Shown here piece after piece: positions 1-8,195 of a stretch of DNA of 64,000 bases. The DNA lies in assembly GCF_900083545.1 (NCBI RefSeq), contig NZ_LT559262.1:1278397-1342396 (forward strand), read 5' to 3'. Made by a program: the position numbers and the translations under genes. The notes below the pieces were generated by a model. It did not search any database. It saw only the letters and a list, made by a program, of their open reading frames with translations, and was not told the DNA's origin. Each line of letters begins with the position of its first letter. The first letter of the stretch is position 1. Source of the stretch: Alistipes provencensis. Lineage in GTDB: Bacteria; Bacteroidota; Bacteroidia; Bacteroidales; Rikenellaceae.

Positions 1-1332
1 GGCGCCGATGTAGTAACCCAGCGTCTTGGTGCGCCCCGATACCGATACGGAGTGCTTGTGCGACAGCGCCGTGCGGAAGATGGCGTCCTGCCAGTCGGTG
101 TCGGTCATGGTGCCGGTCTTGTCCTGCAGGTAGGCCGTGATGAGCGGGTCGACGCGGTGGTAGGTCTCGGGTCGGCTTTCGTAAGGATCGTCGATCGAAC
201 CCGTCGGGACGCTGAACAGGTAGGAGCCGTCGCGGGCCTCCTTGTACAATTGGGCGAACTCATAGGCGTTGAGCATGTCGATCGTTTTCGAAACGTTCGA
301 GACGCTGAACTGGCCGTCGTAGCTTACGACGGGGCGTTCTCCTTGACCGCGCTTGGTGGTGATGAGGATGACGCCGCACGAGCCGCGCGAACCGTAGATC
401 GCCGCGGCCGAAGCGTCCTTGAGCACTTCGAGGCTCTCGATGTCGCTGCTTTCGAGGTTCGAGAAGGCGCGGGCGTCGCACGGGACGCCGTCGATGACGT
501 AGAGCGGGTCGTTGCCCGAGGTCGCCGACTGGATGCCGCGGATGCGGATCGAGACGTTGCCGTCGGGCTGTCCGCCCAGCGTGAGTACCTGCACGCCCGG
601 CATCTTGGCCGCCATGGCGTCGCGGAAGTCGGCCGTCGGCATGCCGGCGAAATCCTCGGCCTTGATGGACGAGATGGCCGTCGTCACGTCGCGTTTGTTC
701 TGGACGCCGTAACCTACGACCACCACGTTGTCCATGGCGATCGCCTCGCTTTTCAGCGTGACGTCGGCCTCGGTCTGTCCGTCGGAGAGCGCCACCTCGA
801 CCTTGTTGTAGCCGATGAGCGAGAAGACGAGCACGGCATCGGCCTGCCGGATGTCGATCGCGTATTCGCCGGCGGCGTTGGTCGCCGTGCCGGTCGTGGT
901 ACCCTTGAGGATGACGGTGGCGCCGATGACGGGTGCTCCGCTCTCGTCGGTTACGAGACCCCTGACCGTGCGGCCGGCGTCAGCAGGTTTGCGGGTCTGA
1001 AATTCCCCCCCCCGTTTGGCTGTGAGGACAATTTTCAGGCCCTTAACTTCCATGTTCACATTGGGAAGCACCTCGGCGATGATCGAGGCGATGCTGCGGT
1101 TGACAGCTTTTACCGACACCCGTTTGTCGGGGTTGATGTCGGCGTCGACATAGGCGAACGTGTATTGGCTGTTGGCTTCGATGCGCTGCAACAGCTCCTT
1201 GATGGTAACGTCCTTCGCGTCGACGGTGACGGTCGGCACCTGAGCCGAAGCCGTGGCGGCCGACACCGCGCAGAGGAGAATCGCCAGAAGCAGATGCCGG
1301 CAGATCCTTTTCAAAACGTTGAGTTCATTCAT
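1..1332 (-). CDS. SusC/RagA-type TonB-dependent receptor with STN domain, 3' end outside window
   Basis: The frame is open from the ATG at 1332 to the left edge, giving 444 residues of a receptor normally about 1000-1150 long. A signal peptide ends near ATASA-Q. It is followed by an STN domain (about residues 35-100), a short linker, a carboxypeptidase-like beta-sandwich (GLVTDESGAPVIGATV, about 117-190), and a plug domain with the SusC hallmarks VVVGYG and YGSRGSCGVILITTK. STN-bearing receptors signal through a FecR protein to an ECF sigma factor, and both lie directly upstream (1434-2411 and 2981-3532), so this should be a transducing importer. No substrate is visible and the partner SusD would lie beyond the edge. 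The linker is encoded across a nine-G run, discussed in the findings. Confidence 0.92.
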   Translation of the reverse strand, partial: MNELNVLKRICRHLLLAILLCAVSAATASAQVPTVTVDAKDVTIKELLQRIEANSQYTFAYVDADINPDKRVSVKAVNRSIASIIAEVLPNVNMEVKGLKIVLTAKRGGEFQTRKPADAGRTVRGLVTDESGAPVIGATVILKGTTTGTATNAAGEYAIDIRQADAVLVFSLIGYNKVEVALSDGQTEADVTLKSEAIAMDNVVVVGYGVQNKRDVTTAISSIKAEDFAGMPTADFRDAMAAKMPGVQVLTLGGQPDGNVSIRIRGIQSATSGNDPLYVIDGVPCDARAFSNLESSDIESLEVLKDASAAAIYGSRGSCGVILITTKRGQGERPVVSYDGQFSVSNVSKTIDMLNAYEFAQLYKEARDGSYLFSVPTGSIDDPYESRPETYHRVDPLITAYLQDKTGTMTDTDWQDAIFRTALSHKHSVSVSGRTKTLGYYIGA

Positions 1333-1433
1333 AATAGTTTCGGTTTGTGTTTGGTTCGATTTTTCAAATGGAGGGTATGCCGGAGCCTCTCTTTACGGAA
1401 GACGCCGGAAGTAACTCGTTATGTTACCGTGTT

Positions 1434-2411
1434 TTATCTCTTCATGATCAGTACGCGGTTGCCGTCTATGCGATAGCGGATCGACATCAGTGAGGACATT
1501 ACCTCCATGAGGTCTTCCAGCGGCTCGTGGCAGACGACGAGCGACAGCCGTTTTTCAGGCGAGATGTTCGCCGAGAGGGATATTTCGATATTGTACCTTC
1601 GTTCGAGATTCGTGATGATGTCCCGGAGCGGCGTGTTGTCGAAGATCAGACGCGGCGAGAACCACTGGCTGTAGTTCCGGGCGTCGACCTTTTCGACGAA
1701 GGCGCGTTTCGAGCGGCGGTCGAGTGCGAATTTCTCGTCGGGGCGCAGCAGCACGGGCTTGCGGAGGTGTTCGCCGGAGATTTTTACCGAGCCGGTCTTG
1801 AGCACGACCTCCTCGCTCGATCCGAACGAATAGCTCATGGCGTCGAACGAGGTGCCGAGCACTTCGACCTTGAGGTCGTTCATGCTGACGCGGAACGGCC
1901 GCAATGAGTCTTTCCGGACTTCGAAGAACGCCTCGCCCGAGAGGGCCACGTCACGCGTTTTGCCCGAGAATTCCGCATTGTATTTCAACTGGCTTTCGCC
2001 GTTGAGCCACACCTTCGTTCCGTCGGGCAGGGTGAACTCCCCGACATGTCCCTTGGCCGTCAGCAACGTGACTTCCTCCACGGGGCGGAGCATCTGCGTG
2101 GCGGAGAAATAGCCTCCGAGGAATACCAGCACCACGGCAGCGGCCATGCCTGCATAGCGCAGGACGCGACGGGGTAGCGTGCGGACCCGGCTCGCACGGA
2201 GCGATGCCCGGAGGCGTTCGAGCCCCTTGCGGTCCTCCTCTTCCGAGACGGGTGCGGTATGCGTGTTCCATATCTCCCACAGGATCTCGTCGATCTCGGG
2301 TTCCTGCTCCCGGGCCAGCATCCAGCGTTCGAACTGAAGCCGGATATCTTCGGGAGTGTCCGGGTGGCGGAATAGGTAGTCGATAATGCGCTTGCGCTCC
2401 GTTTTGCTCAT
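1434..2411 (-). CDS. FecR-family anti-sigma factor
   Basis: 325 residues. The N-terminal cytoplasmic part (1-84) should bind the sigma factor. One membrane segment covers about 85-104 (AAVVLVFLGGYF). The periplasmic FecR domain follows (LPDGTKVWLNGESQL, then VEVLGTSFDA), and the C-terminal DUF4974-type domain (about 255-325, LEDLMEVMSSL) is the part expected to contact the receptor STN domain. The gene lies 101 bp upstream of the SusC-like receptor on the same strand and is divergent from the ECF sigma gene at 2981, the usual three-part cell-surface signalling set. Length and domain order are normal for Bacteroidales. Confidence 0.93.
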   Translation of the reverse strand: MSKTERKRIIDYLFRHPDTPEDIRLQFERWMLAREQEPEIDEILWEIWNTHTAPVSEEEDRKGLERLRASLRASRVRTLPRRVLRYAGMAAAVVLVFLGGYFSATQMLRPVEEVTLLTAKGHVGEFTLPDGTKVWLNGESQLKYNAEFSGKTRDVALSGEAFFEVRKDSLRPFRVSMNDLKVEVLGTSFDAMSYSFGSSEEVVLKTGSVKISGEHLRKPVLLRPDEKFALDRRSKRAFVEKVDARNYSQWFSPRLIFDNTPLRDIITNLERRYNIEISLSANISPEKRLSLVVCHEPLEDLMEVMSSLMSIRYRIDGNRVLIMKR

Positions 2412-2445
2412 CGTGTGCCGGTTTTAGGGAAGGTATCCGCTGCGG

Positions 2446-2793
2446 TTACTGTGCTTTCTGGGTCAAGGTGTAGGTTTCCGAGTAGGTCCCGGCATTGAAA
2501 ACGACGCTGCCGGTGCGCGGAGAGCCCGTGTCGTTGGCTCCGAAGCTGAGGTGGACGGCGAAAATACCCTTTTCGCCTCCCGAGAGAGGTTCGATCGTGA
2601 CCCAGTCGTCACCCGACGCCTCCCATGCGCAGGTGGTGAAGATCGTCACGGATTGCGTGCCGGCGCCGGCTTCCACGGTCGCCGACGTGCTGTACATATA
2701 GAGGCTGTCGGGTGCGGCCGGATCGTCGTCCTTGCAACTGCCCGCCAGACATGCGCATAACAGGAACGCAATGAATAGTAGCTGTTTTTTCAT
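2446..2793 (-). CDS. Small BACON-domain lipoprotein
   Basis: 115 residues. A lipoprotein signal peptide ends in LAGSC, with the acceptor Cys at 20 followed by KDDD, the acidic motif typical of Bacteroidota surface lipoproteins. The rest is one beta-sandwich with the BACON signature WVTIEPLSGGEKG near residues 63-75 and a closing TYTLTQKA strand. BACON domains usually sit at the N terminus of larger glycan-binding or glycosidase proteins, so a stand-alone single-domain version is unusual. It lies between the divergent sigma gene and fecR and ends 34 bp before the fecR start, so it may be co-transcribed with fecR and the receptor. Its role is unknown; a surface accessory or ligand-binding protein of the signalling set is possible. 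Confidence 0.75.
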   Translation of the reverse strand: MKKQLLFIAFLLCACLAGSCKDDDPAAPDSLYMYSTSATVEAGAGTQSVTIFTTCAWEASGDDWVTIEPLSGGEKGIFAVHLSFGANDTGSPRTGSVVFNAGTYSETYTLTQKAQ

Positions 2794-2938
2794 CTTCAGT
2801 TTTTAAAGTTAAAAGGTTGTTTTCGGACCGGTTCCATTAATAAGACAACTGACCGGCGGTTATTGCCAGTCAGTTCGTACAATTTTTTTTATTTTTCCGG
2901 TGATCTGTTAAAAAGCAGTGAAAAAAGATGAAAAGATT

Positions 2939-2968
2939 TTTGATTTATTCGCTTTAAATCTATATTTG
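2939..2968 (+). promoter_or_regulatory. Bacteroidota-type promoter of the ECF sigma gene
   Basis: TTTG at 2939-2942, an 18-bp spacer, then TATATTTG at 2961-2968 matches the -33/-7 pattern of the Bacteroidota primary sigma factor. The ATG at 2981 would start about 6 nt after transcription begins. An in-frame ATG at 2918 lies upstream of this promoter, which argues against that longer start. Confidence 0.72.
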
Positions 2969-2980
2969 CACCAGCCGACC

Positions 2981-3532
2981 ATGGACAGTGACGAACATAT
3001 CATCCTGAAAAAATTGAGGGACGGGGACTCTGAAGCATTGGATATCCTCTACCTGCGCTATGCCTCCAAAGTCCGCGATTTCGCTTTCCGGCTTCTCAAG
3101 GACAGTACTGATGCCGAGGATGTTACACATGATATTTTCCTCAAGATCTGGGAGCAGCGCCGGGATATGGGGAAGATACTTTCGTTCCGGGGCTATCTGT
3201 TCCGCATGACGCGCAATGCCATTTTCAATGCCTTCAAGTACCGGCAGGTCCGGTACAAGTACCAGACGCAGGTCGGGACCGGGGAGAATCCGCTTGTTCC
3301 CGAAACCGAAAATCGGGTGTCGACGGACGATCTGCTGGAGATGATCGACGTGGCCGTCCGCAACATGCCCGAGCAGCGGCGCCGGGTTTTCTGCATGAGC
3401 CGTTATGAGAACATGTCCTACAACGACATTGCCGAGGCGCTCAATATCAGTCCCAAGACCGTGCAATACCATATTTCCGGGGCGCTGGCCGAATTGCGCA
3501 AGCTCCTTTCGGCGATGGTCTTCTTCGTGTAG
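2981..3532 (+). CDS. ECF RNA polymerase sigma factor
   Basis: 183 residues from the chosen start. Region 2 covers about residues 25-95 (DAEDVTHDIFLKIWEQR and FRGYLFRMTRNAIFN). Region 4 covers about 120-178, with the helix-turn-helix MSYNDIAEALNISPKTVQYHI. This is the sigma-70 subfamily that Bacteroidota pair with FecR and STN-type receptors, and its partners are the divergent genes at 1434-2411 and 1-1332. The longer frame from 2918 adds 21 residues but begins upstream of the promoter core at 2939-2968, so 2981 is preferred. Transcription ends at the hairpin at 3550-3581. Confidence 0.93.
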   Translation: MDSDEHIILKKLRDGDSEALDILYLRYASKVRDFAFRLLKDSTDAEDVTHDIFLKIWEQRRDMGKILSFRGYLFRMTRNAIFNAFKYRQVRYKYQTQVGTGENPLVPETENRVSTDDLLEMIDVAVRNMPEQRRRVFCMSRYENMSYNDIAEALNISPKTVQYHISGALAELRKLLSAMVFFV

Positions 3533-3549
3533 CCGATCCGGGCGTAAAT

Positions 3550-3581
3550 AAAAAGGGCGGGGTTGATCCCCGCCCTTTTTT
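3550..3581. terminator. Bidirectional terminator between sigma gene and recJ
   Basis: GGGCGGGG (3555-3562), loop TTGAT, CCCCGCCC (3568-3575), flanked by A5 on the left and T6 on the right, so it can stop transcription from either convergent gene. Confidence 0.9.
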
Positions 3582-3595
3582 CGATTTTGCACTGA

Positions 3596-5362
3596 TTACC
3601 GGTTCAGCACCGGCTTGATGTCCTTGATGCGGAGCTGGGTGGTCACCATGCCCCGGTAGTGGTTCTCGACGATCTGGTAGCAGACGTCGACCGGACGTCC
3701 TGAGCGCACCCATTCGTAATGCGTGGGTTGCTGGAAGGCGATGGCCTGAATCTTCGTATTGGGCTTCTGGCGCTGCATCAGGTCCATGCGCAGGTGTTCG
3801 CACTCCACGCCGACGAGCTTGGCGTCGCCGTGGTTGCTCACGCCGCATGTGGCGAAGACCGGAGCCGTGTTGCCCGGTCCGAACGGCTGGAAACGGTTCA
3901 GGTCCTTGCGGAACGTCGGCGTGATGTCCGAGAACAGCAGTTCGCTGTCGATGTCCACCTGCGGCACGAGCATCTGCGGGTCGATGTTCTCCTCGACATA
4001 GGCGTTGAACCGCCGGGTGAACTCCTCGACATTTTCCGGACGCATCGTCAGACCCGCGGCGTACATGTGTCCGCCGAAGTTTTCCAGCAGGTCCGAACAC
4101 GATTCGACGGCCTGATACAGGTCGAATCCCGGTACCGAACGCGCCGAGCCGGTCACAAATCCGTTGCTCATCGTCAGCACCACCGTCGGGCGGTAGTAGG
4201 TCTCGATCAGGCGCGAGGCCACGATCCCCACGATGCCCTTCATCCAGCGCGGGTTGTAGATCACCGTGCTCTTCAGGGCCTTCATCGCGGGGTTGCGCTC
4301 GATGAAATCGTGCGCCTCCTGCGTGACGGAGCGGTCGATCGACTTGCGGTCCTGATTGTAGGCGTCGATCACGCTGCCGAACTCCTCGGCGATCGACTCG
4401 TTACCCTCGATCAGCAGTTCGACGGCGGCATGGCCGCCCGAAGGCGACGCGTTCTCGTCGTTCTCGTCCATCCGCATCCGGCCGGCGGCGTTGATGCGCG
4501 GCCCGATTTTGAAGACGATGTCGTCGATGGTGATGTTGTGCTTGTCCAGCCCGCAGATCTTGATGATCGACAGCAGGCCCTTCGATGGTTCGCGGTTGAG
4601 GTATTTCAGCCCGAAATAGGCCAGAATACGGTTCTCGCCCACCAGCGGCACGATGTCCGAAGCGATCGACACGACCAGCAGGTCCAGCAGCGGCACGATC
4701 TGCTCGAAGGGAATGCGGTTTTTCTGTGCATAGGCCTGCACGAGCTTGAATCCCACGCCGCAACCCGACAGTTCGTCGAACGGGTAGGAACAATCGACCC
4801 GCTTGGGGTCCAGAACGGCTACGGCCTTGGGAATCTCCTCGGCCGGGAGGTGGTGGTCGCAGATAATGAAATCCACGCCTTTCGTTTTCGCATAGACAAC
4901 CTTTTCCGTGGCTTTGATGCCGCAGTCGAGGGCAATGATAAGCCCCACGCCCTTACGGGCTGCGAGGTCGATACCTTTGATCGAAATACCGTAACCTTCG
5001 GTATAACGGTCGGGGATGTAGAACATCAGGTTCTTGTGCCCGATCTGGCGCAGGAATTTGTAAACCAACGCGACGGCCGTGCAGCCGTCCACATCGTAGT
5101 CGCCGTAAACCATGATCTTCTCATTGTTCGCGACGGCCCGTTCGACCCGTTCGACCGCCTTCTCCATGTCCTTCATCAGGAACGGATCGTGCAGGTCGGC
5201 GAGGTTCGGTTTAAAGAACTTCTCCGCCTTCTCTACAGTGTCTATGCCTCTTTGTACGAGCAGATTGGCCAGCACGGGCGAGATCCGCAGAGCGGCAGCC
5301 AACATGGCCGCCGTCGCGGGGTCGCCTTGTGGCTTCACTACCCAGCGTTTTTCTATAGGCAT
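3596..5362 (-). CDS. recJ: Single-stranded-DNA-specific 5'-3' exonuclease RecJ
   Basis: 588 residues, close to the usual RecJ length. The DHH phosphoesterase core shows motif DYDVDG (88-93) and DHH (169-171) for metal binding. The DHHA1 domain carries the GSARS and GGHMYAAG motifs (about residues 410-460), and a C-terminal OB-like domain ends the protein. RecJ degrades single strands in recombination and mismatch/base-excision repair in the cytoplasm. It is transcribed convergently with the sigma gene. The 249 bp between its start and lipB hold hairpins and a repeat element rather than a clear promoter. Confidence 0.97.
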   Translation of the reverse strand: MPIEKRWVVKPQGDPATAAMLAAALRISPVLANLLVQRGIDTVEKAEKFFKPNLADLHDPFLMKDMEKAVERVERAVANNEKIMVYGDYDVDGCTAVALVYKFLRQIGHKNLMFYIPDRYTEGYGISIKGIDLAARKGVGLIIALDCGIKATEKVVYAKTKGVDFIICDHHLPAEEIPKAVAVLDPKRVDCSYPFDELSGCGVGFKLVQAYAQKNRIPFEQIVPLLDLLVVSIASDIVPLVGENRILAYFGLKYLNREPSKGLLSIIKICGLDKHNITIDDIVFKIGPRINAAGRMRMDENDENASPSGGHAAVELLIEGNESIAEEFGSVIDAYNQDRKSIDRSVTQEAHDFIERNPAMKALKSTVIYNPRWMKGIVGIVASRLIETYYRPTVVLTMSNGFVTGSARSVPGFDLYQAVESCSDLLENFGGHMYAAGLTMRPENVEEFTRRFNAYVEENIDPQMLVPQVDIDSELLFSDITPTFRKDLNRFQPFGPGNTAPVFATCGVSNHGDAKLVGVECEHLRMDLMQRQKPNTKIQAIAFQQPTHYEWVRSGRPVDVCYQIVENHYRGMVTTQLRIKDIKPVLNR

Positions 5363-5450
5363 ACGAATTGTTATTTATATATTTTAACATTACTTTCTAA
5401 TTACCGTTATTGCGTCTTCATATCGTTTCGGCGCTGTCCGCCGCTGTTTT

Positions 5451-5537
5451 CGCGGCCTGTGGCCGCGTTTACAACCCGGCTAAGAGCCGGGATTCGGAGG
5501 CGGTGTAAAATAACAACGCGCTGACCCGGTTCTGCGC
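5451..5537. repeat. Hairpin pair and single copy of a dispersed intergenic repeat
   Basis: A hairpin CGCGGCC-TGT-GGCCGCG lies at 5451-5467. The repeat element at 5475-5537 starts with CCCGGC-TAAGA-GCCGGG and ends with ACCCGGTTCTGCGC. The same plan (hairpin with a 5-nt AAGA-type loop, about 35 variable bases, ACCCGGTTCTGCGC) occurs in tandem at 7989-8123. Confidence 0.7.
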
Positions 5538-5550
5538 TCCCATTTCTAAA

Positions 5551-5569
5551 AGCCGTTTTTTAAACGGCT
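5551..5569 (-). terminator. Probable lipB terminator hairpin
   Basis: AGCCGTTT, loop TTT, AAACGGCT. Read on the minus strand it is followed by a short T run, 42 bp past the lipB stop. Confidence 0.5.
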
Positions 5570-5611
5570 CTCGGGGAGGGAGATGGCGTACTCTTTTTAC
5601 GGCTGCGCGGT

Positions 5612-6322
5612 TTAAAGGGCTGTTGCGATTTCGCATTGTAGCACCTTGCCCAATATCTCGATAACCGCCCGCTTTACCTCCTGTATCGGCGGCTGCAATC
5701 CCGTTTCCGACGCAATCGAGGTGACGCCCCGGTCGGTAAATCCGCAGGGGTTGATGCGCGTGAACCACCCGAGGTCGGTCGAGACGTTCAGCGCGAACCC
5801 GTGCATGGTAATAAAACGCGACGAGCGTACGCCTATTGCGCAGATCTTGCGAGGACGCCTGCCTCCGGGGTCGATCCAGACACCCGAAGCCCCGGCGACG
5901 CGTCCCGCCGTGATGCCGTAGCGGGCCACCGTGCGGATCACCGCCTCCTCCAGCGCTTCGATGTACTCCCTCAGCCCGATGCCGATGCGCTCCAGATCGA
6001 GGATCGGATAGCAGACCAACTGCCCGGGCCCGTGGAAGGTGATGTCGCCGCCGCGGTCGATGTGAAAGAACTGTGCGCCCATCCCTTCGAGCGCCTCGCG
6101 GGTCACGAGCAGGTTTTCCGTATGCCCGCTTTTGCCCAGCGTGTAGACCGGAGGATGCTCCACCAGCAGGATCGTGCCCGCATCGTCCGGATCGCTTCCG
6201 GCGCCCGGGACGGGATGTGAACCTGCTCTTTTCCGGGCGATCAGCGCGTCGAACAGCGACTGCTGCAAATCCCAGCAGTCCTTGTAGTCCATCGCTCCGA
6301 GGTCCCGGCAGGAGACTTTCAT
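5612..6322 (-). CDS. lipB: Octanoyltransferase LipB
   Basis: 236 residues. LipB moves octanoate from acyl carrier protein to the lipoyl domains of 2-oxoacid dehydrogenases and the glycine cleavage system. Family motifs visible are LVEHPPVYTLGKSG, the substrate motif RGGDITFHGPGQLV, the active-site lysine motif KICAIGVR and the catalytic cysteine in NPCGFTDRGVTS. It starts 2 nt after the lipA stop on the same strand, so the two lipoate genes are translationally close and form one operon. An insertion of about 15 residues near 33-50 (KRAGSHPVPGAGSDPDDAG) is longer than in many homologues. Confidence 0.96.
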   Translation of the reverse strand: MKVSCRDLGAMDYKDCWDLQQSLFDALIARKRAGSHPVPGAGSDPDDAGTILLVEHPPVYTLGKSGHTENLLVTREALEGMGAQFFHIDRGGDITFHGPGQLVCYPILDLERIGIGLREYIEALEEAVIRTVARYGITAGRVAGASGVWIDPGGRRPRKICAIGVRSSRFITMHGFALNVSTDLGWFTRINPCGFTDRGVTSIASETGLQPPIQEVKRAVIEILGKVLQCEIATAL

Positions 6323-6324
6323 CG

Positions 6325-7206
6325 TTACAAACTTTTTACACTTTGCAGGGCCTCCTCAGCCATGTACGACGAGCGGACCAGCGGTGCGCTCGCACAGTAG
6401 CTGAAGCCCATTTCCAGCGCTCTGAGCCTGTACCATTCGAATTTTTCGGGAGTGATATACGCCGCAACGGGGTAGTGCTCCAGAGTAGGCCGAAGGTACT
6501 GACCGAGTGTCACAATCCGCACGCCCGCTTCGCGCAGGTCGTGCAGGGTTTGCAAAACTTCATCATCGCTCTCGCCAAGTCCGACCATCAGTCCGCTCTT
6601 CGTTACGACGCCCTGATCGCTCAGGTAACGCAGGGTCTCCAGACTCGTGTGGTACTTGGCTCTGGAGCGCACCACGGGGGTCAGTCGCTCGACGGTTTCG
6701 ATGTTGTGCCCGATGATACCGGGCTTCGACGCAATGACCACGTCCAAGAGGTCGGGCCGTGCGTCCAAATCGGGAATAAGGAGCTCAATTACGGCGTCGC
6801 TGTTCTGTGACCGGATGGCCTCCACGGTTGCGGCCCAGTGCCGGGCCCCGCCGTCGGGGAGGTCGTCGCGGGTCACGGAAGTGACGACGACATACCTCAG
6901 TTTCATCAGGGCGACGCTTTCGGCCACCTTCCGGGGCTCTTCGGCGTCGGGGGCAAGGGGATGTCCGGTCTTGGTTGCGCAGAAACGGCAACCCCGGGTA
7001 CAGATGTCTCCCAGAATCATGAAGGTTGCGGTTCTCCGGCTCCAGCACTCGGCCTGATTGGGACACATGCCGCTGCTGCAAATCGTGTGCAGGTTATGCT
7101 TTTCGACGATGTGCCGCACTTCGGACCATTCGGGGGTGCGGTGGAGACGGATCTTCAGCCATCCGGGTTTTTTCAGTACATCTACCTTGTCATAAAACTT
7201 CGGCAT
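6325..7206 (-). CDS. lipA: Lipoyl synthase LipA
   Basis: 293 residues. A radical SAM enzyme that inserts two sulfurs into protein-bound octanoyl groups. Both iron-sulfur motifs are present: the auxiliary cluster C-x4-C-x5-C in CSSGMCPNQAEC (about 42-53) and the radical SAM C-x3-C-x2-C in CTRGCRFC (about 69-76). The C-terminal conserved RSSY motif, which supplies the auxiliary-cluster Ser ligand, is at VRSSYMAEE. It is the first gene of the lipA-lipB operon. A TATTTTTG -7 element at 7240-7233 on the minus strand is its likely promoter. Confidence 0.97.
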   Translation of the reverse strand: MPKFYDKVDVLKKPGWLKIRLHRTPEWSEVRHIVEKHNLHTICSSGMCPNQAECWSRRTATFMILGDICTRGCRFCATKTGHPLAPDAEEPRKVAESVALMKLRYVVVTSVTRDDLPDGGARHWAATVEAIRSQNSDAVIELLIPDLDARPDLLDVVIASKPGIIGHNIETVERLTPVVRSRAKYHTSLETLRYLSDQGVVTKSGLMVGLGESDDEVLQTLHDLREAGVRIVTLGQYLRPTLEHYPVAAYITPEKFEWYRLRALEMGFSYCASAPLVRSSYMAEEALQSVKSL

Positions 7207-7553
7207 TTAAGTTCATTATTTTCCAATTGATGCAAAAATAATAAAAAATAATTGAAAAACCCCGTGAAACGCCCAATTATTGTTCCGATGCGCGGCCGGA
7301 TATGCCCGAGGGGATGCGGATTTTTTTGGAGGGAGCCGAAATTTGCCGTATATTTGTCCCCGCAACGGTTCTCTCCGGCGCAGTCCGGGCCGTTCGCATT
7401 TTTACGACTATGTGATTCTACCTCTGCATCATTCGCACATTTGAAAATCGGCAGTCTGTCGAAGACCGCATCGACGGGGATTTTATGCCCTGTTGCGTTC
7501 TTTGATTCACTTCGGCAGGCTCCGGTGTTTGTCTAATTTCAAAATGTGCTTTT
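7207..7553. other. Intergenic region with divergent promoters
   Basis: This 347-bp stretch holds no convincing gene. It carries the lipA -7 element TATTTTTG (minus, 7240-7233) and a strong + strand promoter at 7325-7356. The transcript from the latter would have a leader of about 190 nt before the ATG at 7554, including a six-codon frame (ATG at 7484) that could be a leader peptide. Confidence 0.5.
7325..7356 (+). promoter_or_regulatory. Promoter of the 7554 gene
   Basis: TTTG at 7325-7328, a 20-bp spacer and TATATTTG at 7349-7356 fit the Bacteroidota -33/-7 consensus exactly. Confidence 0.72.
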
Positions 7554-7997
7554 ATGAAAACAATGCAAACCAGCAAGGCGAACTACCGCCTTGCAGCCCG
7601 CCTGCGCGGAAACGAATTCTGGTTAGCTTCGGATCTCCGCAAAGCGATCGAGGACGAACATCTGCAGGCAGTCCGCCGGACGGAGGGACTGCGTTGCCGA
7701 GCCGACCTGCGCGCTTTCGCCGAGAGCGTGGAGTGGGAGCGCTTCGGCGATTTCTTCCTCCGCATCGGGTCGCGGCCGTCGGCTGTGCGGGCCTATCGGG
7801 AGGCGGCGCTCGCCTGTCTCGACGGCGACTATTACGACCACGGGACCGAGATGCTCCCCTGCCGCTTCCTGCGGCTCCGCTATCTGCGGATGGCCGAGAC
7901 GGCGGCGGCCTGCTGCGGCAGCGATGCGCGGCTGCGCCCGCTGCTTGCAGACGACTCCCTGTTCCGGGAAGAATACCTCCGCTTCGCGCCCGTCTAA
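7554..7997 (+). CDS. Uncharacterised 147-residue protein
   Basis: I do not recognise a family. The product is soluble, rich in Arg, Leu and Ala and predicted helical, with no signal peptide or membrane segment. A stretch near residues 65-90 (FFLRIGSRPSAVRAYREAAL) resembles one TPR-like helix pair. A consensus promoter lies 198 bp upstream (7325-7356), which supports expression. A second in-frame Met lies at codon 4. The stop codon TAA (7995-7997) is inside the loop of the first hairpin of the repeat array at 7989-8195, so the array abuts or has replaced the original 3' end of the gene. Confidence 0.55.
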   Translation: MKTMQTSKANYRLAARLRGNEFWLASDLRKAIEDEHLQAVRRTEGLRCRADLRAFAESVEWERFGDFFLRIGSRPSAVRAYREAALACLDGDYYDHGTEMLPCRFLRLRYLRMAETAAACCGSDARLRPLLADDSLFREEYLRFAPV

Positions 7998-8195
7998 GAG
8001 ACGGGTTTTAAGGTGCGGGCGTGCTGTCCCGTCGCTAATCACCCGGTTCTGCGCCCGCCCGTCTAAGAGACGGGTTTTAGGGTGCGGGCGTGCTGTCCCG
8101 TCGCTAATCACCCGGTTCTGCGCCATGCACAGCAAAGAGCTGGGTTTTGGGGCGTGGGGGCAATGTTCTGCTGCTATCCGTCCACTTCTGCCCCC
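7989..8195. repeat. Tandem hairpin repeat array, period 69 bp
   Basis: Two near-identical units (7989-8054 and 8058-8123) each run hairpin CCCGTC-TAAGA-GACGGG, GTTTTA, a GC-rich middle, CGCTAATC, ACCCGGTTCTGCGC. A third, diverged unit (about 8130-8195) has the hairpin changed to CAGC-AAAGA-GCTG with both arms altered together, and ends CACTTCTGCCCC. A related single copy is at 5475-5537. Confidence 0.8.

Noticed and set aside
2918..2980. Longer N terminus for the first ECF sigma factor
   Set aside because: The extra 21 codons lie on top of the promoter core (2939-2968).
7989..8195. Possible CRISPR array
   Set aside because: Units follow each other directly without unique spacers of constant length, and no cas genes are in the window.
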